Assembly: GCA_030704615.1 (NCBI GenBank)
Contig: CM060731.1
Span: forward strand, 67,746,756 to 67,810,755
DNA length: 64,000 nt
Reading direction: 5' to 3'
From: Takakia lepidozioides
Taxonomy: Eukaryota > Streptophyta > Takakiopsida > Takakiales > Takakiaceae
Under the pieces are notes generated by a model that was given only the letters and a program-made list of their open reading frames with translations, did no database searches and was not told where the DNA came from. Positions 22,830-33,900 of this stretch are shown here, piece by piece. Made by a program: the position numbers and the translations under genes. Position 1 is the stretch's first letter; every line of letters starts with the position of its first letter.

Positions 22830-23459
22830 CCACGCCTTCAGCCTCTGTAGTAATAGGTCCCTGTCCATATCCCCCTGTTGTGCGTATGAATTCGGGCACA
22901 TTGGGGGACTATGCCAGTCTTTCGAGGTAGGGCCACACACTGTCCAACAACCCAGTGTCAGCAACCCCTGTGTCAGGTGTCCATGAAACTGGATAAACCC
23001 CAGAGTAGGCGGGATTGCGCATCCCCTTGTAAGGATTGTCGTTAATTAAGACAGTGTTTCGGGCCGACCACTGTGGCATTGCCTTCCACACCTTCTCCAA
23101 GCATTTGTAAAAAATAGGCTTTGATGAGGACTGCATGTTTTCCCCTTCCTCACGTTCACAGTGGGACTGATCCCATACAAACTGAAGCCTTGTAACTTGC
23201 GCCCTAAATATCCAATCGACGGCTGCCCGGACATTGTGAATTTGTGCAGAGGACAAATAGCCAATTCAAAGACTTTCAAACAATTTGCAATAAATTCACA
23301 ACACCCTGGTCTTAACATCACGAGATTTGAACCACATTTCTTGGACACAATTCCTTTTGGGACAGAAAGAACATGGTGAGTGGCATCGCACAACAATCCA
23401 CTCAAGTCCAAAATCAATAGATGTTTGGGTGTAGGAGGATCAAATTGTGTAGGTAACAT
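22830..23459 (-). pseudogene. FCP1/NLI-interacting-factor-like HAD phosphatase, frameshifted
   Basis: From ATG at 23459 the frame reads LLILDLSGLLCD (the HAD motif I position; the canonical DxDxT-type Asp pair is altered to DLSGLL). VMLRPGCCEFIANCLKVFELAI follows. The homology then continues one frame over (SSAQIHNVRAAVDWIF; QFVWDQSHCE; KPIFYKCLEKVWKAM; NTVLINDNPYKGM; DSVWPYLERLA). The shift is at about 23253, where TGG of the expected I-W-S-S reads TG. A TAG follows LERLA (about 22907), yet readable family-like sequence (SPNVPEF) continues beyond it. These two lesions make it a pseudogene. Plants have many such phosphatases, and capture by a CACTA element is the likely origin. Confidence 0.65.
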
Positions 23460-24309
23460 GCCCCGACCCTTGCTCGATGAAGTAGGTGATCCACGATCAC
23501 TATCAACTGGGTCTCCGATGCCGTTGACTTCTCACACTGGAGAAGGTGACCGCATGGACTGTGAACCCTCCACGTTCAGTACTGGTTTACTGCCAACCGC
23601 CTCAATCATGTTAAAACGTGAGTCCAGACGAGTTGACACGGTAGGGACATGTGTAGCTCTATCTACCACGATAGATGAGCCTGCACGTGTGTTGCCATCG
23701 GAACAAGGATAACATAGCCAACATCTATGCCATTTATGGGGTTGTCACTTTGTACTTGAGCACGCCCAGTGAGTGATTGCGTACCAGCCTTTTTTTTTTT
23801 TCATTTCTGCCTAGGCGTGGACATGGCCAATGTTTTTTGGGATTGAGTGCATAGGTGGCAACTAGTACAATGTCCACTTGGATCCTACCTGGCTAGAGGT
23901 ATGCTAGTATGACGCCCTTTTTGTTTAAAAATAAATAAATAAAATATGTTGAAATAGACAATCAATTACAACCGCGCAGCAACCACCAAACACAGCTCCA
24001 GACTTGCAATTGGGAGCAGTTGCAAGACCCCAGAGACTGTATCGGTTGGTACCCACACGAGAACAAGAGGAGAGTGAGCAGCTTGGAACTGATGAGGTAT
24101 GCTATATATTGTGCAATATGGTGATTTCTTCAGAACTTATATATTACACAGGCGACACATCTGGAAATGGAGGCAGAAATAGGTGGCGAAACTAGCCCAT
24201 GCCTATGCCCGGACTGCCGTGACAGGTGTGCAGGTGGCAAAATCCTGCAGGAGCCCTTTTAATTAGGGCGCAATGGAACCCAGTTCCCAGGCGAGAAGGG
24301 TCACCTTCC

Positions 24310-25640
24310 ATGGTTGTTTTTTTTTTTTTGGGTAAACAGGGGTAACGGCCCTGACAACTTTATTTGGAATTATTTGAAGGGAAAAAATTAAACCCTTTAC
24401 ATGCCCGAAGGCTGCCATGAGGCCTAACACACGACAAGTCATGGAGGAGAATCTTGGGAACAGTGGACCTGAGACAGTCGTCCTCCTCTATCCAAGTAGA
24501 ATTAAGGAATGATAAGCATTGATAAGCATTGAGCGATGGTGGGGGATGCCCTCGAATAACCCTAGATTAGGGGGAGCCAGGTATAGATGCAGGGCACAGT
24601 GGCCAACTAGAAACCAGTGAGAAGCCCATCTATCTACCGGTGAAAATGAAGCTTGGACTTAACAAACTGCTTGATGTGCTCCTAGTTTCGATTTGATCTT
24701 TCAAAGTCAGGGGAAACAGAAGAGGGGGGCTCTTCACTGCTGCCAGATATGGGAAATAGTGCTTGCCCATAAACAAACCATTTAAAAAGTTGTTGTAACT
24801 CCTGTGCGTCAAAATCTTATAATTGCAGTTCATTGTCAAGAATGTGAGCTATAGCCGTAAGCACCGACATTTGAACTCTATACTTCGGAGCCAATGCGAT
24901 GACCACATGCTGTGGCAACACCCTCCCCTACTGGACTCATGGAGGACAAAATGTCTTCAAGTTTTTTACCCGACCTCTGTCTGACCCCAGAGATCCATTC
25001 TTTGACAATCTCACAAAAAAAGTAAGCATAATGTCCCCAGATTGAGAAAGATTGAAAAAGGCATGCCAAGGTTGTAGATATTGCACCCATTTTGCCAGCC
25101 ATCTAATTTCTGAGTAGCCCTGACCAACAAGAGCCGCCATGCAATTGTTCCCAAGCTTCATTTTTCTTCTTGGTCATGGATGACTGTTGAGGGCATATGG
25201 CACCCTTTGGGATTTAACTCTTTTTTTCCCCTTCAATAATTTAATTAGATACAATATGTTTATTTGGCTAAAAAAAATGTGACATTTTGGCTAAAATATA
25301 TTAGGCCAAATTTGTCGACGTGGCCTTCTGTCTTGCTGAGAAAAAAAAACTTGGCACTAGCTGGCATCCAAATGAGCTTGCCGAGTAAGGGTTATAACCG
25401 AAGAGCTAGCGATTTAGCAATAATTTTATAAGAGTTTAACAGCGTGATAGGCCTTTAATTCGTCAATATCTCTCTGTCTCCTTTTTTGTGAATGAGGGCA
25501 ATAACTCCCAGTGAGATTTGGGAGGGCATAATGTCTTTGGACAAGACATCATTGGCCATCTTTATTATACTTCGACAAAACTTGGACGATACCCCCATAC
25601 AAAATTCAAGATTGCACTATCATTATGTGGGACTACGGAT
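24310..25640 (-). mobile_element. L1-type LINE remnant, 3' end with internal deletions
   Basis: A T-run at about 24318-24331 marks a poly(A) tail on the minus strand. The adjacent 3' UTR (GTAACAGGGG/GTAAC..GG..GCCCTG; GGGAAAAAATTAAACCCT at 24380-24397) matches that of the LINE ending at 57.15 kb, so it is the same family. Upstream pieces on the minus strand include the RT N-terminal region at about 25640-25390 (KMANDVLSKDIMPSQISLG; VIALIHKKGDRE; RPITLLN after a stop; YKIIAKSLALRL). C-terminal ORF2-like sequence lies at about 25160-24880 (RWLAKWVQYLQPWHAFF). Most of the RT core is deleted. It is non-functional. Confidence 0.65.
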
Positions 25641-25685
25641 TTTGTTTTTGTCTAGGGACTCATAAACCAATATTTACTCTTTTTA

Positions 25686-25688
<3 letters not shown>

Positions 25689-25730
<42 letters not shown>
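25689..25730. repeat. (TA)n microsatellite
   Basis: About twenty consecutive TA dinucleotides in a short AT-rich stretch upstream of the NO VEIN gene. The surrounding 25640-26040 is AT-rich with no gene. Confidence 0.85.
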
Positions 25731-25732
<2 letters not shown>

Positions 25733-26048
25733 CTTTAAAAAAAGAACAGGGGATGAAAACTACCTAGTAGTGTATTATATCATCATCCACAGATAATAAT
25801 TTATACAATATTTGTAATTAAAAAATGATGACGTTCTTCCTAGAGAAGCATGATAAATTATGGTATCTTTAAGTTCATCTCAAGGGATTATTGTTTCGAT
25901 TTTGTGTTCATTTTTTTAATTACTTAGATATTTATAATTTCTTTTCCAATAAAATCAGGGCAGCTAGCACTAGCTATCCATTTTTGTAATTAGGGTACAG
26001 TCATTACCCGATTAGCTGTTTGTTTTTTTTTCTGTTTTGTTTGTCACA

Positions 26049-26168
26049 TTTTCCAAACCGCAAGGCCTCCGGACCGGGTTTTTAATTCTGCTGGAAAGCC
26101 CTCAATGCACCCCCTACTCATTGAGGGCTTTCCAGCGAACCCCAGAGAAGGCTTGTGGTTTGGAAGAT
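26049..26168. repeat. Long foldback hairpin upstream of NO VEIN
   Basis: CTGGAAAGCCCTCAAT (26091-26106) and ATTGAGGGCTTTCCAG (26120-26135) are perfect 16-bp arms around a 13-base loop. Outer arms extend the fold: TTCCAAACCGCAAGGC (about 26051-26066) against GCTTGTGGTTTGGAA (about 26151-26165). The total of about 120 bp and the mismatched outer stem would suit either a small MITE or a small-RNA precursor. It lies about 560 bp before the NO VEIN start codon. Confidence 0.6.
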
Positions 26169-26556
26169 CTCAACCTCAACGTGACAAACCCAAAAAACAA
26201 TAAAACACATTAAGAAAACAAACAAACAAATTGATATGCTCAACGCCAATGAATGATATTCCCCTTTAAAAAAAGAAAAAAAAAAGAAGAAAAAGATATC
26301 CCAGACTAAGTCTGAGGTCTCCCTTCAATTTGTTTTTTACAAAGAAAAGTTAAAAAAGTAATAAAAAAGAAAAGTAATGGGGGTAATAATATGAAAGGCG
26401 GCTCCAGCCACTGTGTCATAAACCCTGCATAAACCCAGACTGCTGGATTCTTTGGACACAGATCTTTGCAATCTTGGTTACCTACCTCGGAGGATCTGGA
26501 CACTCTTCGTGTGTGTGTGCTGCAGACGACACTGGCACTGCTTCAGATTAGATTGC

Positions 26557-26703
26557 ATGGAGAGCTATCAACAGACAGATTTCATGGGAATGCTTGAGCG
26601 GATTTCGGTTAGCGAGTTTTCCCTTCAACTTTCTCAGTGCAAGAATTTGACAGAGATCTGTCGGAGAGGTGAGAAGGAAGTTTGTCAAGGTGGAGTGCAG
26701 TAA
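26557..26703 (+). promoter_or_regulatory. Upstream ORF in the probable NO VEIN leader
   Basis: ATG at 26557 opens a 48-codon frame (MESYQQTDFMGML...) that stops at TAA 26701-26703, 24 bases before the main start codon. If the leader includes it, it could lower translation of the main frame. Transcription start and conservation are unknown. Confidence 0.35.
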
Positions 26704-26727
26704 AGCGGGTGTCTGTTGCTGTCTGCA

Positions 26728-27940
26728 ATGAATCAGGGTGGGGGTGGACCGTTCCAGGTCCCTGGCTGGATAGCTCCTTTGGTCGGAACCCCTCCACCGG
26801 GAGCTCCATATGCTGTCCGCAATTATCAGGGGGCAGCAACACCAGTCATGGGTTGGCCTGGAGGCGGCCTTGTATACCCCCAACTGGATGCAAGAGTTCT
26901 TCATGGGCAAGGGCGGGGATGGCCTCTTCAGCAATCAGGAAGCGGTCGAATTGCTCAAGGGGGGGCATGGAGCGAAATGCATCAGCCAGAAAATATGGCT
27001 ACCAGTTCAAATTCTCTTGTAGGAGCAGGCCCAGGTGGGAATTCTCTAGGGTTACCATCTTCCCCAGCAACACCCTCCAGCAGTGGTGTATTTCAGTCTC
27101 CCTCCCCTCTCTTTTCTCCCAAAGTTTCGACGGTGGGTCACAGGACAGGTGCATTCGTCCAGGGAGCCAGCAGGGGAACATTTGCTTCCCCCATCGAGCC
27201 TGGGTTCGTGTTTGGGAGAGGAGGAGACAGGTCTGAGGGACACGCACTCGGCCCTACAAGTGAGTATAACGGGAAATTAAAGGTCGCAGATAACGCTGCG
27301 GTACGTGTGTACAATGAAGCATTGGCAGAAGGGAAGAATATTACTGTGTCCAAAATTTGCCAGGCCACCATGTCAGTGCTGGGGGTTTCATCGTTTGAGT
27401 CCCTGGGATTTCGAATGCAAGATGTTCCGTGCCTGCGAAAGTTGGCGCTTGCAGAAGGCAAGGTGCGTAGTATATTCCTGCCCTCCCAACACTCAAACGC
27501 TAGCGATGGATTGGTCTAGGGCGACATGAGTGAGAAGATTCCAGATCGTATGGAGGTGTCCAAGTGTTAGGTACAGACCACAAGTGTAAACTGGTCAAAG
27601 TAGTTCTCTAAATATGCCAGCAGTATCTGCAAGTACTCCGGAGCTTCTGGCATCCCAGAAATTGCAGAAAATTTTGTAGAGGATGTTCCATCTTTCATGA
27701 TGTTGTCGGAGGGAAAGGAAACTGATTCTCATTGAATACAATCAACTGAATTTTTCCCAGCCAACTACCTCCTTTTGAGTTTGCAGCTTGGGTAGGACAG
27801 TGGTAGAGAGAGTGACAGAGGGCCTCAATTCTGCAGAAGGAGAGTTTTGAGACCACTTAACCTAAATATGCCACCCCCCAAAAGGAGCTTGTCTGGAATG
27901 CAGGAACTTCTGTAGATTGCATCGATTTTAGGCTAGTATG

Positions 27941-27981
<41 letters not shown>

Positions 27982-30900
27982 TGAGAGAGAGTGTGGGTAG
28001 ACCCTTGAGGTCATCCAAGATGTCCTCCCCCATGTCACAGACTGGAAACAAGTTCAGGGAAGTTTTCTGCCTAACTTCATTTTCATCAGACAATCTCATG
28101 GCAACAGACATGGCTGAGGACACTACAGCCTCTAAGTCAGATTTATCCAGCAGGGTCAAGACTTGCGGATCCAGGTCCAGGTCCTTGAGGATCTCTTCTA
28201 CTCTCTTCTGCCAGGACTTAGCCTGTTTGACAGGGCGGTCCTGTTTCCAAGATATAGAGTCGATTAACTTAGGATATCTGGTGCTGGGCATATGTTGCAG
28301 CTGACCCCACCATCTGACCTTGAATTCATCTCGTCGGGAGCTTAAGGACGGAATGCCAAACTCACCCCGAACAGCCACATTGGCTGTTTTGGAGCATGCT
28401 GACATACACTCCTTAAGCACCCCCACTTGAATGGATTCTAGAGACTTAGCCTGGTTGGAGTTATCAACCCATATAGCAGATCCGTACTCCAAGGCAGGTC
28501 TAATAACGCGACAAAGCATGGTTTTCTTAACCTCAGAGTTGACCCCTCTGCAGTGGAAAAATTTAGTGAGCCCCAGAGCTTTGCCCTTGCCAGTTTGAAC
28601 AACTTTCCGGATATGTGCATCCCAATTACAATTGGAGGAGAACTCAACGCCCAGGTAAGTGCAGGAAGGGAGGACCGGGATCTCTTGGCTACCCCACTGC
28701 CACTTAAGATCACTTCCTCCCTCTCCTCTGTCGTTGAATGCTACCACTGCACATTTGCTGACATTAGCCTCTAGCCCCCAAAGATCAAAGTATCTCTTCG
28801 CGCAATCAATCAACTCCTGGAGATTGGTTGGAGTCTCCCCTATGCCTGCGAAGTCATCCGCAAACATAAGGGCTGGTATGGTGGTATCACCCACCCTTAA
28901 CCCAAATCCCTCACTTTCCACATCCTCGAGGAGTTGATTGATGAAAACATTGAAGAGCAGAGGGGAGAGAGTACATCCTTGAGCTACACCTTGGTCTATG
29001 TCAAAGAAGTTGGACTTCTGTCCGTTAACAGTGACACAGCTTTTGGTGTGAGCATACAAGTTGTGGACAACTTTCCACATCTTTCCCTTGATCCCACAAG
29101 ACCAGAGGTGGAACCATAGGCCATCTCTCCACACTGTGTCATAAGCCTTTTTGACATCCAGGAAAAAGACATAAGCGGGTTTCCCTTCTTTTTTCCTTCC
29201 CTGGATAATCTGGCTTAGAGTGAAGATATGATCCACACAGCCCCTGTTTCGCCGAAAGCCAGCTTGGCCTTCGTGGAAACAACCTCTAGACTCCAGATCA
29301 ACCTCGAGACGAGTACTTATAACTCTGCAGAATGTCTTGCCAACAGCATTGAGGAGCGTGATGCCACGGTAGTTCCCCGGTTCTTCTCTGTCACCCTTCT
29401 TGTATAGATTGACAATGACCCCCTGTCGCCAGCGAAAGGGGATCATTTCAGTCTTCCAGATAAGGTTAAAGAGGAGAACTAGGGCCTCTATCATGGGATC
29501 GCCACCATGCTTGATAAGCTCGTTGACAATACCATCAGGTCCACCAGCTTTATATCCATTTAAATGTTCAATTGCTTCCACAATCTCAGAAGAACTAATG
29601 GGAGCATTATAAGCCATTGAAATATACTCCAGTTCATCAGGGCTGTTTTGAATCATAGGAACAGTTTTTCCAACTGTGTCCCTCCATTCAGCAGAAGACC
29701 CCTCACTGTTAGACCTAGAAGTTCTGCCAAGGATACTGTAGTGAGTTTCAAAGGTTTTGACAATGTCAACCGATGAAGTCACCACTGCACCTTTAGTAGT
29801 CTTCAGCGCTTGTACTTGCTGACCGTTTTTCGGCTTGTACAAACGTTGAAGGGCCAACCAGAATTTCTTGTCATTACCACCATGGTGGTTTGAGTTTATT
29901 TCACTGTATAACTTGTCCCAGTATAATTTCTTCTGAGACCTAACAAGCTGATTGATATCTTTACGGAGCTGGTAGTACCTCGTCCACAATTCTCTGTTGG
30001 TTTCCAAATTGCAGCACTCTTTATAGAGGGCTCGTCTCTCAGCTATCTTGAGTTTAATCTCATTAGTCCACCAATTAACTGCTCTACCGCAGACAATTAG
30101 TTTCCTCCCAATGATCTTGTCAGCCACGGAGGAAACGAAACTCTCCCAAGAGTCCACTGCTCTTTCAACTTCATTTCTTGCGTTAACAGAGCGTGACTGA
30201 AGTTCTTGGAGCGATTGGACAAAATGAGGGAGAACCTCTTGCAAGGCCTGGACGTACTCAGCCTTGACCTCCTCATTGTGGAATTTTTCTATGCGCCACT
30301 TCCGAATCGAACGTTTCACAGATCTCTTGGTGGTGGGAAAACACCTTTTGATCTCAGTCCAAACCAGGAAGTGGTCAGAGGTACCAATATCAGTTCTGTC
30401 GATCAACACATTGGCACACTGGGGGAACAAAATTTTGTCCATTATGATATAGTCCACAATGGAACGTTCCCCAGTTTGGGATTTCTCAAGAGTCCACTGC
30501 ACTTGGTCACCTCTTGTCCTGTTATTCAAGGTCAAAAGCTGAAGCTCTTCTAGACAGTTAATTAACCGTCTGCCATTAGAATTCAGCTCGTCCTCACCAA
30601 AAGGTCCAATGATATCGTCCTGATGGATCCCTTTGCCCACCTGGGCATTGAAGTCCCCCAATAGTACCACCTGACCTTTGGCAAGGAACGAAGCACAGTC
30701 CAGCTTTACATCTTCGAAGGCCTTGTCTGCGTCAGCACTAAGGGTCCCCTCTGTGGGCATGTAAACACAACCAACAAAGAGGTCCTTTGTACTCATGCCG
30801 CCCTTCAAATTCAGTTTTAGCCAGATACTATGCTCGTACCTCAAACCCTTGTTGATAATTTCACAATTGTCAAACAAGAAATCACGGACAAAGAATCCGA

Positions 30901-33900
30901 CCCCTTTTTGACCGCGTTTGGCAGAGGCTGCCTTGAGAGTACACATCTTACCTGCCCATTTATAACCAATGACATCTCCAACCAGTTTATCCGACGTTTC
31001 CCATGTTTCTTGCCCAGCACAGATATGAATATCATTAGAGAGAGAGAGAGAGAGAGAGAGAGGTGATGGCAAGACATACAGACACATGATGACCAGAGAG
31101 GTGGTGGTGCAATGACTGAAAGCAGGTGAACGCATTTATTCATTCCCATGTAGCAGGAAAGCGCATTACAACAGCTTACGACCTATGCCGCGACCTGACA
31201 TGTGACGAAGGAGTCGCAGAATTTGACGACTTAGGGCTCGGTCCCCTTAATCGACACCCTCTGGTGATCCACTATTTCTCTCCGCCTGCAGAGGGTGATG
31301 TGTTGAAGATTACGGCAGCTGAAGTTATTCAGCACCTCTCAGATTTCATTGGGGACCCAGGACCCAGCGCAAACGTTGAACTTGAGAAATTTATGGTATT
31401 CCTGCAGAAGGAGCGAAAGACTCCCACACGCCAGCATCTGTGTGTTCGAGTACAAAGCCTTGGGTACTGTTTTCTCTTGAAAGCTGGATAGTGCTAGGTT
31501 TGACATCGAAATCGCAATAAACTTCTTTATCAGAAGAAACCTCCAGTGTGACTGGGACACCTTCAGGGTTTTTCTTTGGAATTAAGATAGGACTGACTAA
31601 TGTAATTCTATGGGCATGGTTTTTACTTGAAGGTTGCACATTGGGGCTGTGCTGCGGGCAAAGAGGGCAGAGGTACAGTCAGTCAGAAACTGGGAAGCCC
31701 TGGCACGCACACAGTTTGAGTTGAAGTCAAAATCCAGCGTGATATCACGGGTCACCGCATTCCTTTCATCAGAAAATCCTGCAGCAAAGGTTGAAGCCAA
31801 AAAGCTCAAGCGCAAACGGTGGACTGTTATTGATTTATCAGATGATGAGACAAGCAGACCTGAAAAGAAAAGTCAGGGGGACACGGATGCCTCCAAGAAG
31901 AAGGCTGTCATGAGGGAGATCATTGATAAATTGCCTGGTGCCAGAAACTCGCTGGGCCCTTCAAATTGCCCCTATCCATCAGCTGCCGAGGAGAATGCTC
32001 GGGCTAAGAGGCAGAAGAACCTGCAGGCAGAGCTTGAAAGAGAGTGGTGGGAGGGTGGTCAGTTATCATGGACAGCGGTTGCAGACTTTCTGATCATCTT
32101 GAAGGATGCTTGCCGTGGTCGTACTGTCTCACAGGTACTGAATACCTCTGCCGTCCTCCCTTCCTCTCTCTTTCTAGGTTTGAATTTTTAGTGAATTGTC
32201 CCATCAGCGCAAAGGTCCCATTTCTTGCCTCTCATCCACACTGTCCACAGCTGCAAATAAGTGGTTCTACTTTTCTGTCCAAATTGGCACAAGGACCTTC
32301 CCAGAAGGTGTTTAAATTAATTTCACGTCTGCACTCTGACACTCTGTCTCTTAGCTACTTTTGTTCTTGTAGTCCTACTTGGTCCCATGGCCCTTGGGGG
32401 CAGTATAAAGTTTCTTCTTGCTGTCCCTCTCTTGCTCTCTTCGTTGAAGCAACCCTTGGCACTAGATTGAGATTCAAACTCGGGGCGGGGAGTCTACCTT
32501 TGAACTAAAAACAGATGCAGAGAGGAAAGGTAGACTGTCAATGCCCGATGTGCGGGTGGCCTGAATCCAATATCTATTTTCTGGTACAATGGCCGGGGTG
32601 TTCTCATCAGAGGGTGACCGTCTTCAGGACCATCAAGAACATAGTCCCTGCACCTCTGTTTACCAACTTTGAAAATCTTGAGGCTGTGCCTAAAGCCCTG
32701 GCCCAGCTGGGGTCTAATTGCTGGGCAGCTCACACACAGCAGATTGATGCTACTTTCTAGAGGAAAACTGGAGAGCCCAAGCCAATTGTTTATACTTAAG
32801 GAAGTCCCACTACTGGAGTGAGCCCCTCACAAAGCTAGTGTCTGTTCCCTCTTGTTCTGCCCAAATTGGGGGCGGGGTCTATGGCCACAAGGCTACATCA
32901 AACAACGTCTCTTGAGTACGTTCTCTCGCTATCGGTGTCAGCCCCTGACAAAGGTAGTTTCTGTCCCTTTGTGTCCTGCTCAAAACTGAGTGCGGGGGTC
33001 AATGGTCACAAGGCTATTGCAAATAACGGCTTATTAGCTTTTTTGTGTTCCGCTCAAACTGGGCGCGGGGTCAATGGCCACAAGGTTACGGTAAACAATG
33101 TCTTATGAGTACATTCTCTCTTGCTCATTTGGTTCTTTTTTGAAGTAGTTTCTTATTGCCCTATTTCGACCCCTAGGCCCTTGGGGGCACCCTTGTGGAT
33201 GTTCAAAGGTTTTTTTCTTTCTTACACACACTCCCACACCTGATCTCAAATTACTCTAACTCAAAGACAATGTCTTCATCTGAAGGTGCTCGAGTATTTA
33301 CTGGACACAAGGACTTCCAACATGTACTGGAAGGCTGCTGTCAAGAAGACGAAAGTAGTGGCGGTCTTCAAGGAATACCCTGCAATTGGCTTGTTGTATG
33401 CTGCGGTACCAACATTACCCTTGTGGTGTCTTTAGTTTTGTGTGGATCAAGTTCATTGCTTTAACTCTTGCTCACACCCCTCTGTCCTTGGATGTGGTTA
33501 TTGAAGATCGGTTTTTTAATGTCTCAAGCTTGGTCTATAGTTTGTGAAGCATTTGTAGGGTTGTTCTTTGTTGGTAAAACAGCCATTATTGGGATGTTCA
33601 GTTGGTATCTTATGGGTGCAGGTCATGTCAGTGAAAGTGGGACATTGGGATAGTCTGTATGATGCCTTTCAAGAGGAGTCAGTGCAGCAAGATCAAAAGA
33701 TGACTTCCCAAACTGTTGCTATCACAGGTCCTATTGATGTTGGCTGTGCCCCAGTAGCCCATTTCCACTCTCCAACAACTGAACCGGGAGTAGCAGGTAG
33801 TTGCATGATTTGGCAGTACTATCATAATTGCTGCAAGCTACTCACATTTTGTTGTGAGGGAAGTTGACCAGTGAGAGTCAGGTGGGGTGGATTTTGATAC

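Larger units (their letters stand above)
20556..24300. mobile_element. Second CACTA-type element (Pack-CACTA-like), right end not found
   Basis: The sequence CACTAGTACAAAAAACGGG starts at 20556, immediately after a direct CACTAG at 20550-20555. For the next 650 bp, GAGTCAT/ATGACTC and related TCATGAC words recur in both orientations (about 20580, 20640, 20675, 20700, 20925, 21000, 21120, 21145, 21205). This is a typical CACTA subterminal array, different in sequence from that of the 9.7-kb element. Inside lies a broken FCP1-like phosphatase sequence and other ORFs. A short Cys-rich frame near 24150-24262 (SPCLCPDCRDRCAGGK) may be a transposase N-terminus. A matching inverted terminus is not visible before the L1 remnant at 24.3 kb, so the right border is a limit, not a measured end. 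Confidence 0.55.
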
